Shown: one piece after another, positions 1-9,271 of the stretch | Layout of the letters: the number at the start of each line of letters is the position of its first letter | Numbering within the stretch: position 1 is the stretch's first letter | Assembly (NCBI GenBank): GCA_002695065.1 | Contig: NZNW01000128.1 | Coordinates: forward strand, 1 to 64,000 | Source: Salinicola sp. | GTDB lineage: Bacteria; Pseudomonadota; Gammaproteobacteria; Pseudomonadales; Halomonadaceae | DNA length: 64,000 nucleotides | Reading direction: 5' to 3' | Program-made: the position numbers and the translations under genes | Notes under the pieces: model-generated | Database searches by the model: none | Told to the model about the DNA's origin: nothing | The model's input: only the letters and a program-made list of their open reading frames with translations

Positions 1-18
1 CCCCGCCGATCGGCGGGG
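1..18. terminator. GC-rich perfect palindrome, probable terminator stem downstream of mtnN
   Basis: The first 18 bases form a perfect inverted repeat (CCCCGCCGA/TCGGCGGGG), 27 bases past the mtnN stop on the minus strand. Any T-tract for minus-strand termination would lie outside the window, so the terminator call rests on stem and position only. Confidence 0.5.
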
Positions 19-45
19 TTCCTCGTTATGGCGTGCAGCCCGACG

Positions 46-750
46 TCAGGCGCTGGCCAGGCGAGCGATGATCGCGTCGACCATTTCGGCGGAGTGAGTC
101 GCGGCCTGCTCCAGGAAGGCGTCGAACGAGAGGCTGGACTCCTTGCCGGCGATGTCCGATAGCGCTCGGATGACCACGAACGGGCAGTCGAACAGGTGGC
201 ACGTCTGGGCAATGGCGGCGGCTTCCATCTCCACGGCCAGCATCTGGGGAAAGTGCTCGCGCACGGCATCGACGCGCACCGGGTCGGCCATGAAGCTGTC
301 GCCGGTGCAGATCAGCCCCTCGTGGACGCGCAGGGCACCGAGCGTCTCGATGCAGGCGCGGGCAGTCTCGATCAATGCCGGATCGGCGCTGAAGCCGGCG
401 GGCATGCCGGGAACCTGGCCCATCTCGTAGCCGAATGCCGTGACGTCGACGTCATGGTGGCGAACCTCGCTGGAGATGACGACGTCGCCCACCTCCATGG
501 CCGCGCCGAAGCCGCCCGCGGAGCCGGTATTGATGACGGCGTCCGGGCGGTAGTGGGTCATCAGTTGGGTTGCGCCCACCGTGGCGTTGACCTTGCCGAT
601 GCCGGATTGGAGAAGCACGATCCGCAGGCCGTGACGCTCGCCACAATGGAAGGTGCCGCCAGGATGGTGTTCGGTACGGGGGTTGTCGAGACGGGAAGCG
701 AGCAGGGCGACTTCCTGCTCCATGGCGCCGATGATGCCGAGAGTCTGCAT
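46..750 (-). CDS. mtnN: 5'-methylthioadenosine/S-adenosylhomocysteine nucleosidase
   Basis: Hydrolyses the N-glycosidic bond of methylthioadenosine and S-adenosylhomocysteine, releasing adenine; cytosolic, in methionine salvage, AdoMet recycling and AI-2 precursor formation. With the start chosen here it is 234 aa, the usual size for the family. The N-terminus reads LGIIGAMEQEV, matching the family start with its conserved glutamate; a GSAGGF ribose/purine loop, AVEMEAAA and RALSDIAG (catalytic Asp) follow. The frame stays open to an upstream ATG at 798 that would overlap folD. An ATG at 762 has an AGGA only two bases away, while 750 has that AGGA 14 bases upstream, so the start is chosen by homology to the E. 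coli N-terminus. It lies directly downstream of folD on the same strand and is probably co-transcribed. Confidence 0.93.
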   Translation of the reverse strand: MQTLGIIGAMEQEVALLASRLDNPRTEHHPGGTFHCGERHGLRIVLLQSGIGKVNATVGATQLMTHYRPDAVINTGSAGGFGAAMEVGDVVISSEVRHHDVDVTAFGYEMGQVPGMPAGFSADPALIETARACIETLGALRVHEGLICTGDSFMADPVRVDAVREHFPQMLAVEMEAAAIAQTCHLFDCPFVVIRALSDIAGKESSLSFDAFLEQAATHSAEMVDAIIARLASA

Positions 751-787
751 GGGATGGTCCATTGTCCTGGTGGGGGCGGTCGATGAG

Positions 788-1645
<858 letters not shown>

Positions 1646-1810
1646 CGACTTTCCTTTCTGAGTCCTGAAGGCCGGCGGGTCGCCGGAGAAGGTGGGCAAT
1701 TTTCGCATGCCCAGCGATGCAGTCAACGCACGGTGACGGGGAAGTGGGATTCGCGCTCGGCGGGGGCCCCCTCGATGCTCTGCGAATCGGGCTCAAGTGC
1801 ACGTAAAGGC

Positions 1811-1838
1811 TTGACCCCGCTGAAAGGATCCGTAGAAT
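1811..1838 (+). promoter_or_regulatory. Sigma70 promoter for the tRNA cluster
   Basis: TTGACC (1811-1816) and TAGAAT (1833-1838) are separated by 16 bases, followed by a GC-rich discriminator of the kind seen at stable-RNA promoters. The first tRNA begins at 1891. The call rests on sequence match and position. Confidence 0.65.
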
Positions 1839-1890
1839 ACGCAGCGCATCGAAGGGCTCGTAGAGTCATCGAGCACGGAAAGCGCGGCAT

Positions 1891-1967
1891 CGGGGTATAG
1901 CGCAGTCTGGTAGCGCGCCTGCTTTGGGAGCAGGATGTCGGGGGTTCAAATCCCTCTACCCCGACCA
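1891..1967 (+). tRNA. tRNA-Pro(TGG)
   Basis: 77 nt with encoded CCA. The acceptor stem pairs CGGGGTA with TACCCCG. The anticodon loop is TTTGGGA inside a CCTGC/GCAGG stem, giving anticodon TGG. The T-loop reads GGTTCAAATCC. First gene of a four-tRNA cluster. Confidence 0.96.
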
Positions 1968-2014
1968 AGCACAGCGTCCTTTCGTGTCGATGGAAATGCA
2001 GCCGGTATTGGAAT

Positions 2015-2091
2015 GCGCCTATAGCTCAACCGGATAGAGCAACGGCCTTCTAAGCCGTAGGTTGCAGGTTCGAGTCCTGCTGGGCGCGCCA
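2015..2091 (+). tRNA. tRNA-Arg(TCT)
   Basis: 77 nt with encoded CCA. The acceptor stem is GCGCCTA paired with TGGGCGC (one G-T-type wobble), the D-arm is standard and the anticodon loop CTTCTAA gives TCT. It closely resembles E. coli tRNA-Arg(UCU). Confidence 0.95.
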
Positions 2092-2135
2092 CTCAACACG
2101 GCGTGACGCGGTCCCGGTCGATGCAGAGTCGGTAT

Positions 2136-2211
2136 GGTGGGTGTAGCTCAGTGGTAGAGCCCCGGATTGTGGCTCCGGTGGTCGTGGGTTCGATCCCCAT
2201 CATCCACCCCA
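2136..2211 (+). tRNA. tRNA-His(GTG), copy 1
   Basis: 76 nt counting the extra 5' G(-1) typical of tRNA-His, with discriminator C73 and encoded CCA. The anticodon loop contains GTG. Acceptor pairs GGTGGGTG with CATCCACC allowing one G-T pair. Identical to the copy at 2235. Confidence 0.95.
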
Positions 2212-2234
2212 TTACCGATCAAGCTTTTAGAAAT

Positions 2235-2310
2235 GGTGGGTGTAGCTCAGTGGTAGAGCCCCGGATTGTGGCTCCGGTGGTCGTGGGTTCGATCCCCATC
2301 ATCCACCCCA
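2235..2310 (+). tRNA. tRNA-His(GTG), copy 2
   Basis: Identical in all 76 positions to the copy starting at 2136 and separated from it by 23 bases. The spacer and downstream flank differ, so the identical unit is essentially the tRNA itself: a tandem gene duplication within the cluster. Confidence 0.95.
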
Positions 2311-2493
2311 TTTCTTCCCTTCTTTATCTGCCTCCTTTGTTCATGGCTTTTCCCTCCAGCTGTCGGATCTGGTATGCGGCCAGGCGTCGTCGATCGATGG
2401 ATCGGATGCGTGGAAGAACCCTCCTAAAGTCGATTTTTGCCGCATCGGGCTTGTATTTTGCCCCGATTGGCACCATTTACCGCGCTAGTCTGC

Positions 2494-2522
2494 TTGCCAG
2501 TAGGCATGGGGGTTCTTAAAAT
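2494..2522 (+). promoter_or_regulatory. Sigma70 promoter of tig
   Basis: TTGCCA (2494-2499), a 17-base spacer and TAAAAT (2517-2522), about 85 bases before the tig start. It is the best match in the 297-base gap (2311-2607) between the tRNA cluster and tig. The rest of that gap holds only a pyrimidine-rich stretch after the last tRNA and no convincing gene. Confidence 0.65.
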
Positions 2523-2607
2523 CGCCCCCTTGCTTTGAAATGACAGTTTTGAAGTCACAGTCTTTGAGTTGCATTCACAGAACGCCCCCGTCGGTAGAGG
2601 ATCATCT

Positions 2608-3963
2608 ATGCAAGTTTCCGTTGAGACGACATCCCAGATCGAACGTCGCATCACAGTTCAGGTTCCCGCAGCCGAGGTCGATGAAGCCGTTGCGACTCGC
2701 CTGCAAGACACCGCCAAGCGCGTTCGTCTGAATGGCTTTCGTCAAGGGAAGATCCCGATGGCGGTCGTGCGCCAGCGTTACGGTAAAGACGTCCGCAATG
2801 AAGTCGTCAGTGAACTGATGCGTCAGCACTACGTGCGGGCAATCACCGAACAGAGCCTGAATCCGGCCGGCTACCCCTCGATCGAGCCGAAGGTCGATCA
2901 GACGGGCAAGGATCTGGAATTCGTCGCCACGCTCGAAGTCTATCCGGAAATCGAACTCAGCGGCATCGGTGGCACCACCATCGAGCGCCCGCAGGCGGAA
3001 ATCACCGAAGCCGATATCGACACGATGATAGAAACCCTGCGCGGACAGCGCGCCGAGTTCCAGCCGGTCGAGCGCGCAGCGGAAGAGGGTGACAAGGTCA
3101 AGATCGATTTCCAGGGCTTTCTCGGCGATGAGCCGTTCGAAGGGGGCTCCGCCGAAGGGCACGAGCTCGAACTGGGGTCCAATCGTTTCATTCCGGGCTT
3201 CGAAGAGCAGCTGGTCGGCGCCAAGGCCGGTGACGAGAAGAGCATCAGCGTGACTTTCCCGGAAGACTACCAGGCCGAGCACCTGGCGGGGCAGGAGGCG
3301 ACCTTCAAGGTCACGGTTCATGAAGTCTCCGCCAAGGCGCTGCCGGAAGTCGATGCCGAGTTCATCAAGGAGTTCGGTGTGGAAGACGGCGATGCCGACA
3401 AGTTCCGCGCCGAGGTCAAGAGCAACATGGAACGCGAAGTCCGGCAAGCGGCCCAGAACCGCGTCAAGCAGCAGGCTCTCGATGCGCTGCAGAAAGCCAA
3501 CGACGTGGCCGTTCCACAGTCGCTGATCCAGCAGGAGACCGACGGACTCAAGCGGCAGGCGGCGCAGCAGTTCGGCCTTGGCGAAGACTTCGATGTCAGC
3601 CAGCTGCCGAACGAGTTGTTTGCCGAGCAGGCCCAGACGCGCGTCAAGGTCGGGCTGCTGTTGGCCGAAGTCATCAAGCAACACGAGCTCGATGCGAGCG
3701 ATGATGAGATCCGGGCGCGTGCCGAAGAGCTTGCGGCTCAATATCAGCAGCCCGAGCAGGTCATCGATCAGTACATGCAGAATGATGAGCTCAAGGGGCA
3801 GATCAAGTCTGCCGTGCTGGAAGACAAGGCCGTTGACAAGCTTCTCGAGCAGGCCCAGGTTAACGACATCAGCATGAGCTACGAGCAAGTGCTGCAGGCC
3901 GCCCAGCAATCCGAGGAAGCGGCTGAAGAAGATGAAGCCGAGGAAAGCGATTCCAAAGCATGA
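2608..3963 (+). CDS. tig: Trigger factor, ribosome-associated chaperone and prolyl isomerase
   Basis: Binds nascent chains at the ribosomal exit tunnel and assists early folding. The 451-aa protein shows the three family parts in order: an N-terminal ribosome-binding domain with the GFRQGKIP signature near residue 43, an FKBP-type isomerase domain from about 160 to 245 (GDKVKIDFQGFLGDEPFEGG, then ELGSNRFIPGFE), and a long helical C-terminal domain ending in an acidic tail. The ATG at 2608 is preceded by AGAGG; an upstream in-frame ATG at 2569 would add 13 unconserved residues and is rejected. It heads the tig-clpP-clpX cluster, separated from clpP by a strong hairpin at 3981-4006. Confidence 0.97.
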   Translation: MQVSVETTSQIERRITVQVPAAEVDEAVATRLQDTAKRVRLNGFRQGKIPMAVVRQRYGKDVRNEVVSELMRQHYVRAITEQSLNPAGYPSIEPKVDQTGKDLEFVATLEVYPEIELSGIGGTTIERPQAEITEADIDTMIETLRGQRAEFQPVERAAEEGDKVKIDFQGFLGDEPFEGGSAEGHELELGSNRFIPGFEEQLVGAKAGDEKSISVTFPEDYQAEHLAGQEATFKVTVHEVSAKALPEVDAEFIKEFGVEDGDADKFRAEVKSNMEREVRQAAQNRVKQQALDALQKANDVAVPQSLIQQETDGLKRQAAQQFGLGEDFDVSQLPNELFAEQAQTRVKVGLLLAEVIKQHELDASDDEIRARAEELAAQYQQPEQVIDQYMQNDELKGQIKSAVLEDKAVDKLLEQAQVNDISMSYEQVLQAAQQSEEAAEEDEAEESDSKA

Positions 3964-3980
3964 TGGGTGCTTGGTAAGCG

Positions 3981-4006
3981 AGCGGCCCGGCCGAAGCCGG
4001 GCCGCT
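3981..4006 (+). terminator. Hairpin between tig and clpP
   Basis: Perfect 11-bp stem (AGCGGCCCGGC/GCCGGGCCGCT) closed by a CGAA loop and followed by no T-run. It could be a partial terminator or an RNA-processing/stability element that sets the tig to clpP ratio. Confidence 0.5.
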
Positions 4007-4047
4007 AGTCGATGGGCCTGACAATCACCAGCTGTAAGGAAATCGCG

Positions 4048-4668
4048 ATGCGTAACGAGTTCGACATCAGTAATGCCGGTGGCCTGGTCCCGATGGTGGT
4101 GGAGCAGAGCGCGCGCGGTGAGCGGTCGTACGATATCTACTCCCGTCTGCTCAAAGAGCGTGTCATCTTCCTGGTCGGCCCGGTCGAAGACTACATGGCC
4201 AACCTGGTCGTGGCCCAGCTGCTGTTCCTGGAGTCCGAAAACCCGGACAAGGATATCCACCTTTACATCAACTCGCCGGGTGGCTCGGTGACCGCTGGCA
4301 TGTCCATCTACGACACCATGCAGTTCATCAAGCCCGATGTCTCCACGGTCTGTATTGGCCAGGCGGCCAGCATGGGGGCCTTGCTGCTCGCCGGCGGCGC
4401 GAAGGACAAGCGCTTCTGCCTGCCGCACTCGCGGATGATGATTCACCAGCCACTGGGCGGCTATCAGGGGCAGGCTGCGGATATCGAGATCCACACCCGC
4501 GAAATCCTGACCATCCGCCACAAGCTGAACCGCATTCTGGCCGATCACACCGGGCAGGATATCGACAAGATTGCTCAGGACACCGACCGGGACAACTTCA
4601 TGGATGGCGAGCAGGCCGTCGAATATGGCCTGATCGATGCCATGCTGGATAAGCGTCCGGTATCCTGA
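4048..4668 (+). CDS. clpP: ATP-dependent Clp protease proteolytic subunit
   Basis: Serine peptidase forming the double-heptamer chamber that degrades substrates unfolded by ClpX or ClpA; cytosolic. The 206-aa protein has the catalytic triad Ser108 (GQAASMGA), His133 (MMIHQP) and Asp182 (DTDRDNF), with the oxyanion-loop motif [11 protein letters not shown] short N-terminal propeptide is expected. The ATG at 4048 follows AAGGA with suitable spacing; an upstream in-frame ATG at 4012 is rejected as it lacks a site and family similarity. The clpX gene follows 63 bases downstream, separated by a hairpin. Confidence 0.97.
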   Translation: MRNEFDISNAGGLVPMVVEQSARGERSYDIYSRLLKERVIFLVGPVEDYMANLVVAQLLFLESENPDKDIHLYINSPGGSVTAGMSIYDTMQFIKPDVSTVCIGQAASMGALLLAGGAKDKRFCLPHSRMMIHQPLGGYQGQAADIEIHTREILTIRHKLNRILADHTGQDIDKIAQDTDRDNFMDGEQAVEYGLIDAMLDKRPVS

Positions 4669-4691
4669 TAGCGTTTGAGTCAAGGTTTCAC

Positions 4692-4714
4692 ACGGCGGCG
4701 CAGCGCGCCGCCGT
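4692..4714 (+). terminator. Hairpin between clpP and clpX
   Basis: A 10-bp stem (ACGGCGGCGC/GCGCCGCCGT) with a three-base loop, no T-run, 17 bases before the clpX start. Like the hairpin upstream of clpP it may attenuate or process the polycistronic message. Confidence 0.4.
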
Positions 4715-4731
4715 CCTGACGAGGTACACGA

Positions 4732-6012
4732 ATGGCCGACGGTAAAGGCAAAGACGACAACGGCAAGCTGCTCTACTGTTCGTTCTGTGGCAAGAACCAG
4801 AACGAAGTTCGCAAGCTCATTGCCGGTCCGTCCGTCTATATCTGTGACGAGTGTGTCGATCTCTGCAACGACATCATTCGCGAAGAGGTTCTGGAAGCCG
4901 ACGCCGAGAGCGATGAAGATCGTCTTCCCGTACCTCGAGAAATCCGCGATACGCTCGATGACTACGTGATTGGCCAGGACCGCGCCAAAATGGTGTTGTC
5001 GGTGGCTGTCTACAACCACTACAAGCGTCTGCGTAGTGGCGGGAAAAGCGACGGTATCGAGCTGGGCAAGTCCAATATCCTGCTGATCGGCCCGACCGGC
5101 AGCGGCAAGACCTTGCTGGCGGAGACGCTGGCGCGTCTGCTCAACGTGCCGTTCACGATCGCGGATGCGACCACGCTGACGGAGGCCGGCTATGTCGGCG
5201 AGGATGTCGAGAACATCATCCAGAAGCTGTTGCAGAAGTGCGACTACGATGTCGAGAAGGCCCAGCGCGGCATTGTCTACATCGACGAGATCGACAAGAT
5301 TTCGCGCAAGTCGGACAACCCGTCGATCACCCGGGACGTGTCCGGCGAGGGCGTCCAGCAGGCGCTGCTCAAGCTGATCGAAGGAACCACGGCGTCCGTG
5401 CCGCCGCAGGGTGGTCGCAAGCATCCGCAGCAGGAGTTCCTGCAGGTCGATACGGGCAACATTCTGTTCATCGTCGGCGGTGCCTTCGCCGGGCTGGACA
5501 AGGTGATCCGCGATCGCGCCGAAAAGGGCGGCATCGGCTTCAATGCGTCGGTCAAGAGCAAGGAGAGCAACAAGGGCGTTGGCGACATTCTCGCCGATGT
5601 CGAACCGGAAGACCTGGTCAAGTTTGGTCTGATCCCCGAATTCGTGGGGCGCTTGCCGGTCATTGCGACGCTGACAGAGCTCACCGAAGAGGCGTTGGTC
5701 CAGATTCTGGTCGAGCCCAAGAATTCGTTGGTCAAGCAGTATGCCCATCTGTTCGAAATGGAAGGCGTCGAGCTGGATTTCCGGGAAGATGCGCTGCGAG
5801 CAGTGGCCCACAAGGCCATGGAGCGCAAAACGGGTGCGCGCGGGTTGCGATCGATTCTGGAATCCGTGCTGCTCGAGACCATGTACGATGTGCCATCGCT
5901 CGACGGCGTGACGAAGGTCGTGATCGACGGTTCCGTCATCTCCGGCGACAGCGAACCGTTGTTGATCTACTCGAAGCAGGAAGAGAGCCGCGTCGCCAAC
6001 AAGGACGGGTAA
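4732..6012 (+). CDS. clpX: ClpX unfoldase, ATPase subunit of ClpXP
   Basis: AAA+ hexamer that recognises, unfolds and feeds substrates to ClpP. The 426-aa protein starts with the zinc-binding domain (Cys16, Cys19, Cys38, Cys41). Walker A GPTGSGKT lies at 120-127, Walker B in [10 protein letters not shown], the ClpP-docking loop carries IGF (GGIGFNA) and sensor 2 is in [10 protein letters not shown]. The ATG follows GAGG with good spacing. A T-tailed terminator (6040-6066) follows, which closes the tig-clpP-clpX unit and leaves lon to its own promoter. Confidence 0.98.
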   Translation: MADGKGKDDNGKLLYCSFCGKNQNEVRKLIAGPSVYICDECVDLCNDIIREEVLEADAESDEDRLPVPREIRDTLDDYVIGQDRAKMVLSVAVYNHYKRLRSGGKSDGIELGKSNILLIGPTGSGKTLLAETLARLLNVPFTIADATTLTEAGYVGEDVENIIQKLLQKCDYDVEKAQRGIVYIDEIDKISRKSDNPSITRDVSGEGVQQALLKLIEGTTASVPPQGGRKHPQQEFLQVDTGNILFIVGGAFAGLDKVIRDRAEKGGIGFNASVKSKESNKGVGDILADVEPEDLVKFGLIPEFVGRLPVIATLTELTEEALVQILVEPKNSLVKQYAHLFEMEGVELDFREDALRAVAHKAMERKTGARGLRSILESVLLETMYDVPSLDGVTKVVIDGSVISGDSEPLLIYSKQEESRVANKDG

Positions 6013-6039
6013 TCGCCCGTCCCGTTACCTGCCTAGATG

Positions 6040-6066
6040 AGGGGGCCTGATGGCCCCTTCGCTTTT
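6040..6066 (+). terminator. Rho-independent terminator after clpX
   Basis: A GGGGCC stem with TGAT loop and GGCCCC, extended by A-T and G-T pairs, followed by TTCGCTTTT. Located 28 bases after the clpX stop. Confidence 0.75.
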
Positions 6067-6092
6067 ATGGATACCGCGCCGCGTCGGGCACT

Positions 6093-6122
6093 CTTGCATC
6101 TGAACGGTGGCGCCCCCACGTA
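6093..6122 (+). promoter_or_regulatory. Sigma32 (RpoH) heat-shock-type promoter of lon
   Basis: CTTGCAT (6093-6099), 14 bases, then CCCCACGT (6114-6121) closely matches the CTTGAAA - CCCCATNT pattern of RpoH promoters. It sits between the clpX terminator and lon, 61 bases before the start codon. Heat-shock control of lon is known in E. coli; its use here is inferred. Confidence 0.65.
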
Positions 6123-6182
6123 TCTCCCATATTGCCGCTCTGGTGGCTCACCCATCCGAAAGTTTGCCGAGGAAATGCTGTA

Positions 6183-8585
6183 ATGGCGAAGAGCTCTGAC
6201 CAGACACTCAAGCTTCCGCTCTTGCCGCTGCGTGACGTGGTGGTCTATCCGCAGATGGTCATCCCGTTGTTCGTGGGGCGCGAGAAATCCATTCGCGCGC
6301 TGGAGACGGCGATGGAGCATGACAAGCGCGTCCTGCTCGTCGCGCAGCGCGAGGCGGCTCATGATGATCCCGGGGTCGAGGATCTCTTCAGTATCGGCAC
6401 GGTCGCCGACATCATGCAGTTGCTCAAATTGCCCGACGGCACCGTCAAGGTCCTCATCGAGGGTAGTTTCCGGGCAGACATCCAGGAGGTCCTGGAGGAC
6501 GAGGACGGCTTCATCAGCGCGCAGGCGGTCGCTCGCGACAGCGAACCGCTCAGCGAGCGCGAGCAGGAGTCCCTGGTCCGCGTCTTGCTCAATCAGTTCG
6601 AGCAGTACGTCAAGCTCTCCAAGAAAGTGCCGGGCGAGGTCTTGTCTTCCTTGCAGGAGATCGAGGATCCCAGCCGGCTGGTGGATACCATTTGCGCACA
6701 TCTGTCATTGAAGATCGATGACAAGCAGGAACTGCTCGAGATGGATCGCGTGCGCGACCGGGTCGAGCACCTGATGGCGCTGATCGAGTCCGAGATCGAT
6801 CTGCTGCAGGTCGAGAAGCGCATCCGCTCGCGGGTCAAGGACCAGATGGAGAAGTCCCAGCGCGAGTACTATCTCAACGAGCAGATGAAAGCCATCCAGA
6901 AAGAGATGGGCGAGCTCGAGAACGTCCCCAACGAGGCGGAGAAGTACGAGCAGCGCATCCAGGACGCCGGCATGCCCCAGGAGGCCGTCGACAAGGCGAC
7001 CCAGGAGCTCGGCAAGCTCAAGATGATGTCGCCCACCTCGGCCGAGGCGACGGTCGTGAGGTCCTATCTGGACTGGGTGCTCTCCGTCCCTTGGAAGAAG
7101 CGGACTCGGGTCAAGCACGATCTTCCTCACGCCGCCAAGGTGCTGGATGAAGACCACCACGGTCTGGAAGAGGTCAAGGAGCGCATTCTCGAGTATCTTG
7201 CCGTACAAAAGCGGGTCAAGAAGCTCAAGGGCCCGGTGCTCTGCCTGGTCGGGCCGCCGGGCGTGGGCAAGACCTCGCTGGGCCAGTCGATCGCGCGCGC
7301 CACCAATCGGCGCTATGTTCGCCTGGCGCTCGGCGGCGTGCGCGATGAATCCGAGATTCGAGGCCACCGGCGAACCTATATCGGTTCGCTGCCCGGCAAG
7401 CTGATTCAGCGCATGAGCAAGGCGGGCGTACGCAATCCGCTCTTTCTGCTCGATGAAGTCGACAAGATCGGCATGGATCACCGCGGAGATCCCTCCTCGG
7501 CGCTGCTGGAAGTGCTGGATCCCGAGCAGAACGACAAGTTCAACGATCACTATCTCGAGCTCGACTACGACCTTTCGGACGTGATGTTCATCTGTACCGC
7601 CAATTCGATGAACATCCCCGGACCGCTGCTCGATCGCATGGAAGTGATTCGACTGCCGGGTTATACCGAGGATGAAAAGCTCGCGATCGCCAAGCGTTAC
7701 CTGATTCCGAAGCAGCTCAAGGCCAATGGCCTCAAGGAGGAAGAGCTGACCTTCAGCGATGAATCCGTCCTCGAGTTGGTGCGCTACTACTCCCGCGAGG
7801 CAGGGGTGCGCGAACTCGAGCGCCAGATTGCCAAGGTCAGCCGCAAGGTGCTTCGCGAGCGCCTCGAGGCTGAAAAAGGCCAGGGCGCCCAGGCGGGACT
7901 GTCGCTCTCGGCCGATGATATAGAGCGTTATGCGGGCGTGCGGCGGTACAGCTACGGTCTGGCCGATCAGGAGCATCAGGTCGGCCGGGTCACCGGATTG
8001 GCGTGGACCTCGGTCGGAGGCGAACTTCTGTACATCGAATCCGTCGTGACGCCAGGCAAAGGTCGCGTCAACAAGACCGGGTCGCTGGGTGACGTCATGA
8101 AGGAGTCGGTCAGCGCGGCGCATACCGTGGTTCGGGCCAGGGCCCGTCAGTTCGGTATCGACCCGGAGCGATTCGAGAAAGAAGACCTCCATATCCACGT
8201 TCCTGAAGGTGCCACCCCGAAGGATGGTCCCAGTGCCGGTATCGGCATGGTGACCGCCATGGTATCCGCCTATACCGGTCGCCCGGTGCGATGTGACGTC
8301 GCCATGACGGGCGAGGTCAACCTGCGTGGCGAGGTCATGCCGATCGGCGGCTTGAAGGAGAAATTGCTGGCTGCCCGGCGCGGTGGTATAAAGATCGTAC
8401 TAATACCGGAAGATAATCGTCGGGACCTGAAAGAGGTGCCGGAGAATATCAAGAATGCATTGGACATTCGTTCGGTGAAGTGGATTGATGACGTGTTGTC
8501 AACGGCATTGACGAATCATGTCGACGGTGATGACAAACTGGCCGAAGATGTAACCTCTTCGCAAACCAATGTCAGCACACATTAA
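6183..8585 (+). CDS. lon: Lon ATP-dependent serine protease
   Basis: Cytosolic AAA+ protease that degrades misfolded proteins and regulators. The 800-aa protein has the N-terminal substrate-binding domain (LPLLPLRDVVVYPQMVIPLFVGR), a coiled-coil middle, Walker A GPPGVGKTS near 355, and the protease domain with catalytic Ser684 in PKDGPSAGIGMV and Lys727 in GGLKEKLLA. The ATG at 6183 follows GAGGAA with eight-base spacing; an in-frame ATG at 6132 would add 17 residues upstream of the family start and is rejected. It stands alone between the clpX terminator and hupB, with a sigma32-like promoter. Confidence 0.98.
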   Translation: MAKSSDQTLKLPLLPLRDVVVYPQMVIPLFVGREKSIRALETAMEHDKRVLLVAQREAAHDDPGVEDLFSIGTVADIMQLLKLPDGTVKVLIEGSFRADIQEVLEDEDGFISAQAVARDSEPLSEREQESLVRVLLNQFEQYVKLSKKVPGEVLSSLQEIEDPSRLVDTICAHLSLKIDDKQELLEMDRVRDRVEHLMALIESEIDLLQVEKRIRSRVKDQMEKSQREYYLNEQMKAIQKEMGELENVPNEAEKYEQRIQDAGMPQEAVDKATQELGKLKMMSPTSAEATVVRSYLDWVLSVPWKKRTRVKHDLPHAAKVLDEDHHGLEEVKERILEYLAVQKRVKKLKGPVLCLVGPPGVGKTSLGQSIARATNRRYVRLALGGVRDESEIRGHRRTYIGSLPGKLIQRMSKAGVRNPLFLLDEVDKIGMDHRGDPSSALLEVLDPEQNDKFNDHYLELDYDLSDVMFICTANSMNIPGPLLDRMEVIRLPGYTEDEKLAIAKRYLIPKQLKANGLKEEELTFSDESVLELVRYYSREAGVRELERQIAKVSRKVLRERLEAEKGQGAQAGLSLSADDIERYAGVRRYSYGLADQEHQVGRVTGLAWTSVGGELLYIESVVTPGKGRVNKTGSLGDVMKESVSAAHTVVRARARQFGIDPERFEKEDLHIHVPEGATPKDGPSAGIGMVTAMVSAYTGRPVRCDVAMTGEVNLRGEVMPIGGLKEKLLAARRGGIKIVLIPEDNRRDLKEVPENIKNALDIRSVKWIDDVLSTALTNHVDGDDKLAEDVTSSQTNVSTH

Positions 8586-8649
8586 TCTTGTCGGTGCGCA
8601 AGTTTCGTGCGCCAGGCCCGATGTGACGCGGTTTTTCTAATGATCTCGA

Positions 8650-8679
8650 TTGACAGGGTAATCTAGGCATTGCTATAAA
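8650..8679 (+). promoter_or_regulatory. Strong sigma70 promoter of hupB
   Basis: Consensus TTGACA (8650-8655), an 18-base spacer, and TATAAA (8674-8679) preceded by a TGC extended -10 element. It lies in the 177-base lon-hupB gap, about 84 bases before the start. A near-perfect promoter fits a very abundant nucleoid protein. Confidence 0.75.
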
Positions 8680-8762
8680 ATGCCAACTTGTTGTGATCGT
8701 GACCGCGTCTCTGATTGCGCATCGATGTCCTGTTAATTTCGTATACAGTCAAGGGGTGAAGT

Positions 8763-9035
8763 GTGAATAAATCCGAGCTGATTGAAGCCATTGCTGCGTC
8801 TGCTGATATTCCCAAGGCGGCTGCTACTCGTGCACTCGACGCGATGATCGAGTCCGTATCAGACAGCCTGAAGAAAGGCGATTCCGTAGCATTGGTTGGG
8901 TTCGGGACTTTTGCGGTCAAGGAGCGTGCAGCGCGCACCGGCCGTAACCCGCAGACTGGCAAGCCGATCAACATCAGTGCTGCCAAGGTGCCGAGCTTCA
9001 AGGCCGGCAAGGCACTCAAAGACGCGGTGAACTGA
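8763..9035 (+). CDS. hupB: DNA-binding protein HU, beta subunit type
   Basis: Small basic nucleoid protein that bends DNA as a dimer. 90 aa, the canonical HU length, with the arm signature [21 protein letters not shown] and C-terminal [13 protein letters not shown]. It begins with GTG at 8763, preceded by AAGGGG at suitable distance; no ATG gives a full-length protein. It lies directly after lon, the usual place for hupB in gammaproteobacteria, with its own promoter and a strong terminator downstream (9116-9146). Confidence 0.96.
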   Translation: MNKSELIEAIAASADIPKAAATRALDAMIESVSDSLKKGDSVALVGFGTFAVKERAARTGRNPQTGKPINISAAKVPSFKAGKALKDAVN

Positions 9036-9115
9036 GTTTCGCTTTGTCACGGGCTGGTGTGTCGCCAAACGCCGGGAGGCCGAGGCAGTCCGGTCGGTGA
9101 AGGCCCGTAGCACAT

Positions 9116-9146
9116 AAGCGCATCGCCACAGCGGTGCGCTTTTTTT
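9116..9146 (+). terminator. Rho-independent terminator after hupB
   Basis: Ten-bp stem (AGCGCATCGC/GCGGTGCGCT, one T-G pair) with a four-base loop, followed by seven T residues counting the T that closes the stem. It lies 80 bases past the hupB stop; the 9036-9115 interval holds no recognisable gene. Confidence 0.85.
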
Positions 9147-9271
9147 ATTGCCCGCTGCAATGAAAGGGCTGCTGCAGTTGCAGTGGCCAATGTTTCGTCC
9201 CGGATGCGCCGTGGTGGCATGGCGGTGTACGATACGCGCGCAACTTTGGGTCAACGACATGCGAGGACAGC

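Noticed and set aside
2103-2519. A 138-codon ORF spanning the tRNA-His genes
   Set aside because: The repeated peptide in it is just the translated duplicate tRNA.
2602-5811. A 1069-codon open frame on the minus strand
   Set aside because: It lies antisense to tig, clpP and clpX, whose proteins are unmistakable, and results from high GC codon bias; the translation has no recognisable family features.
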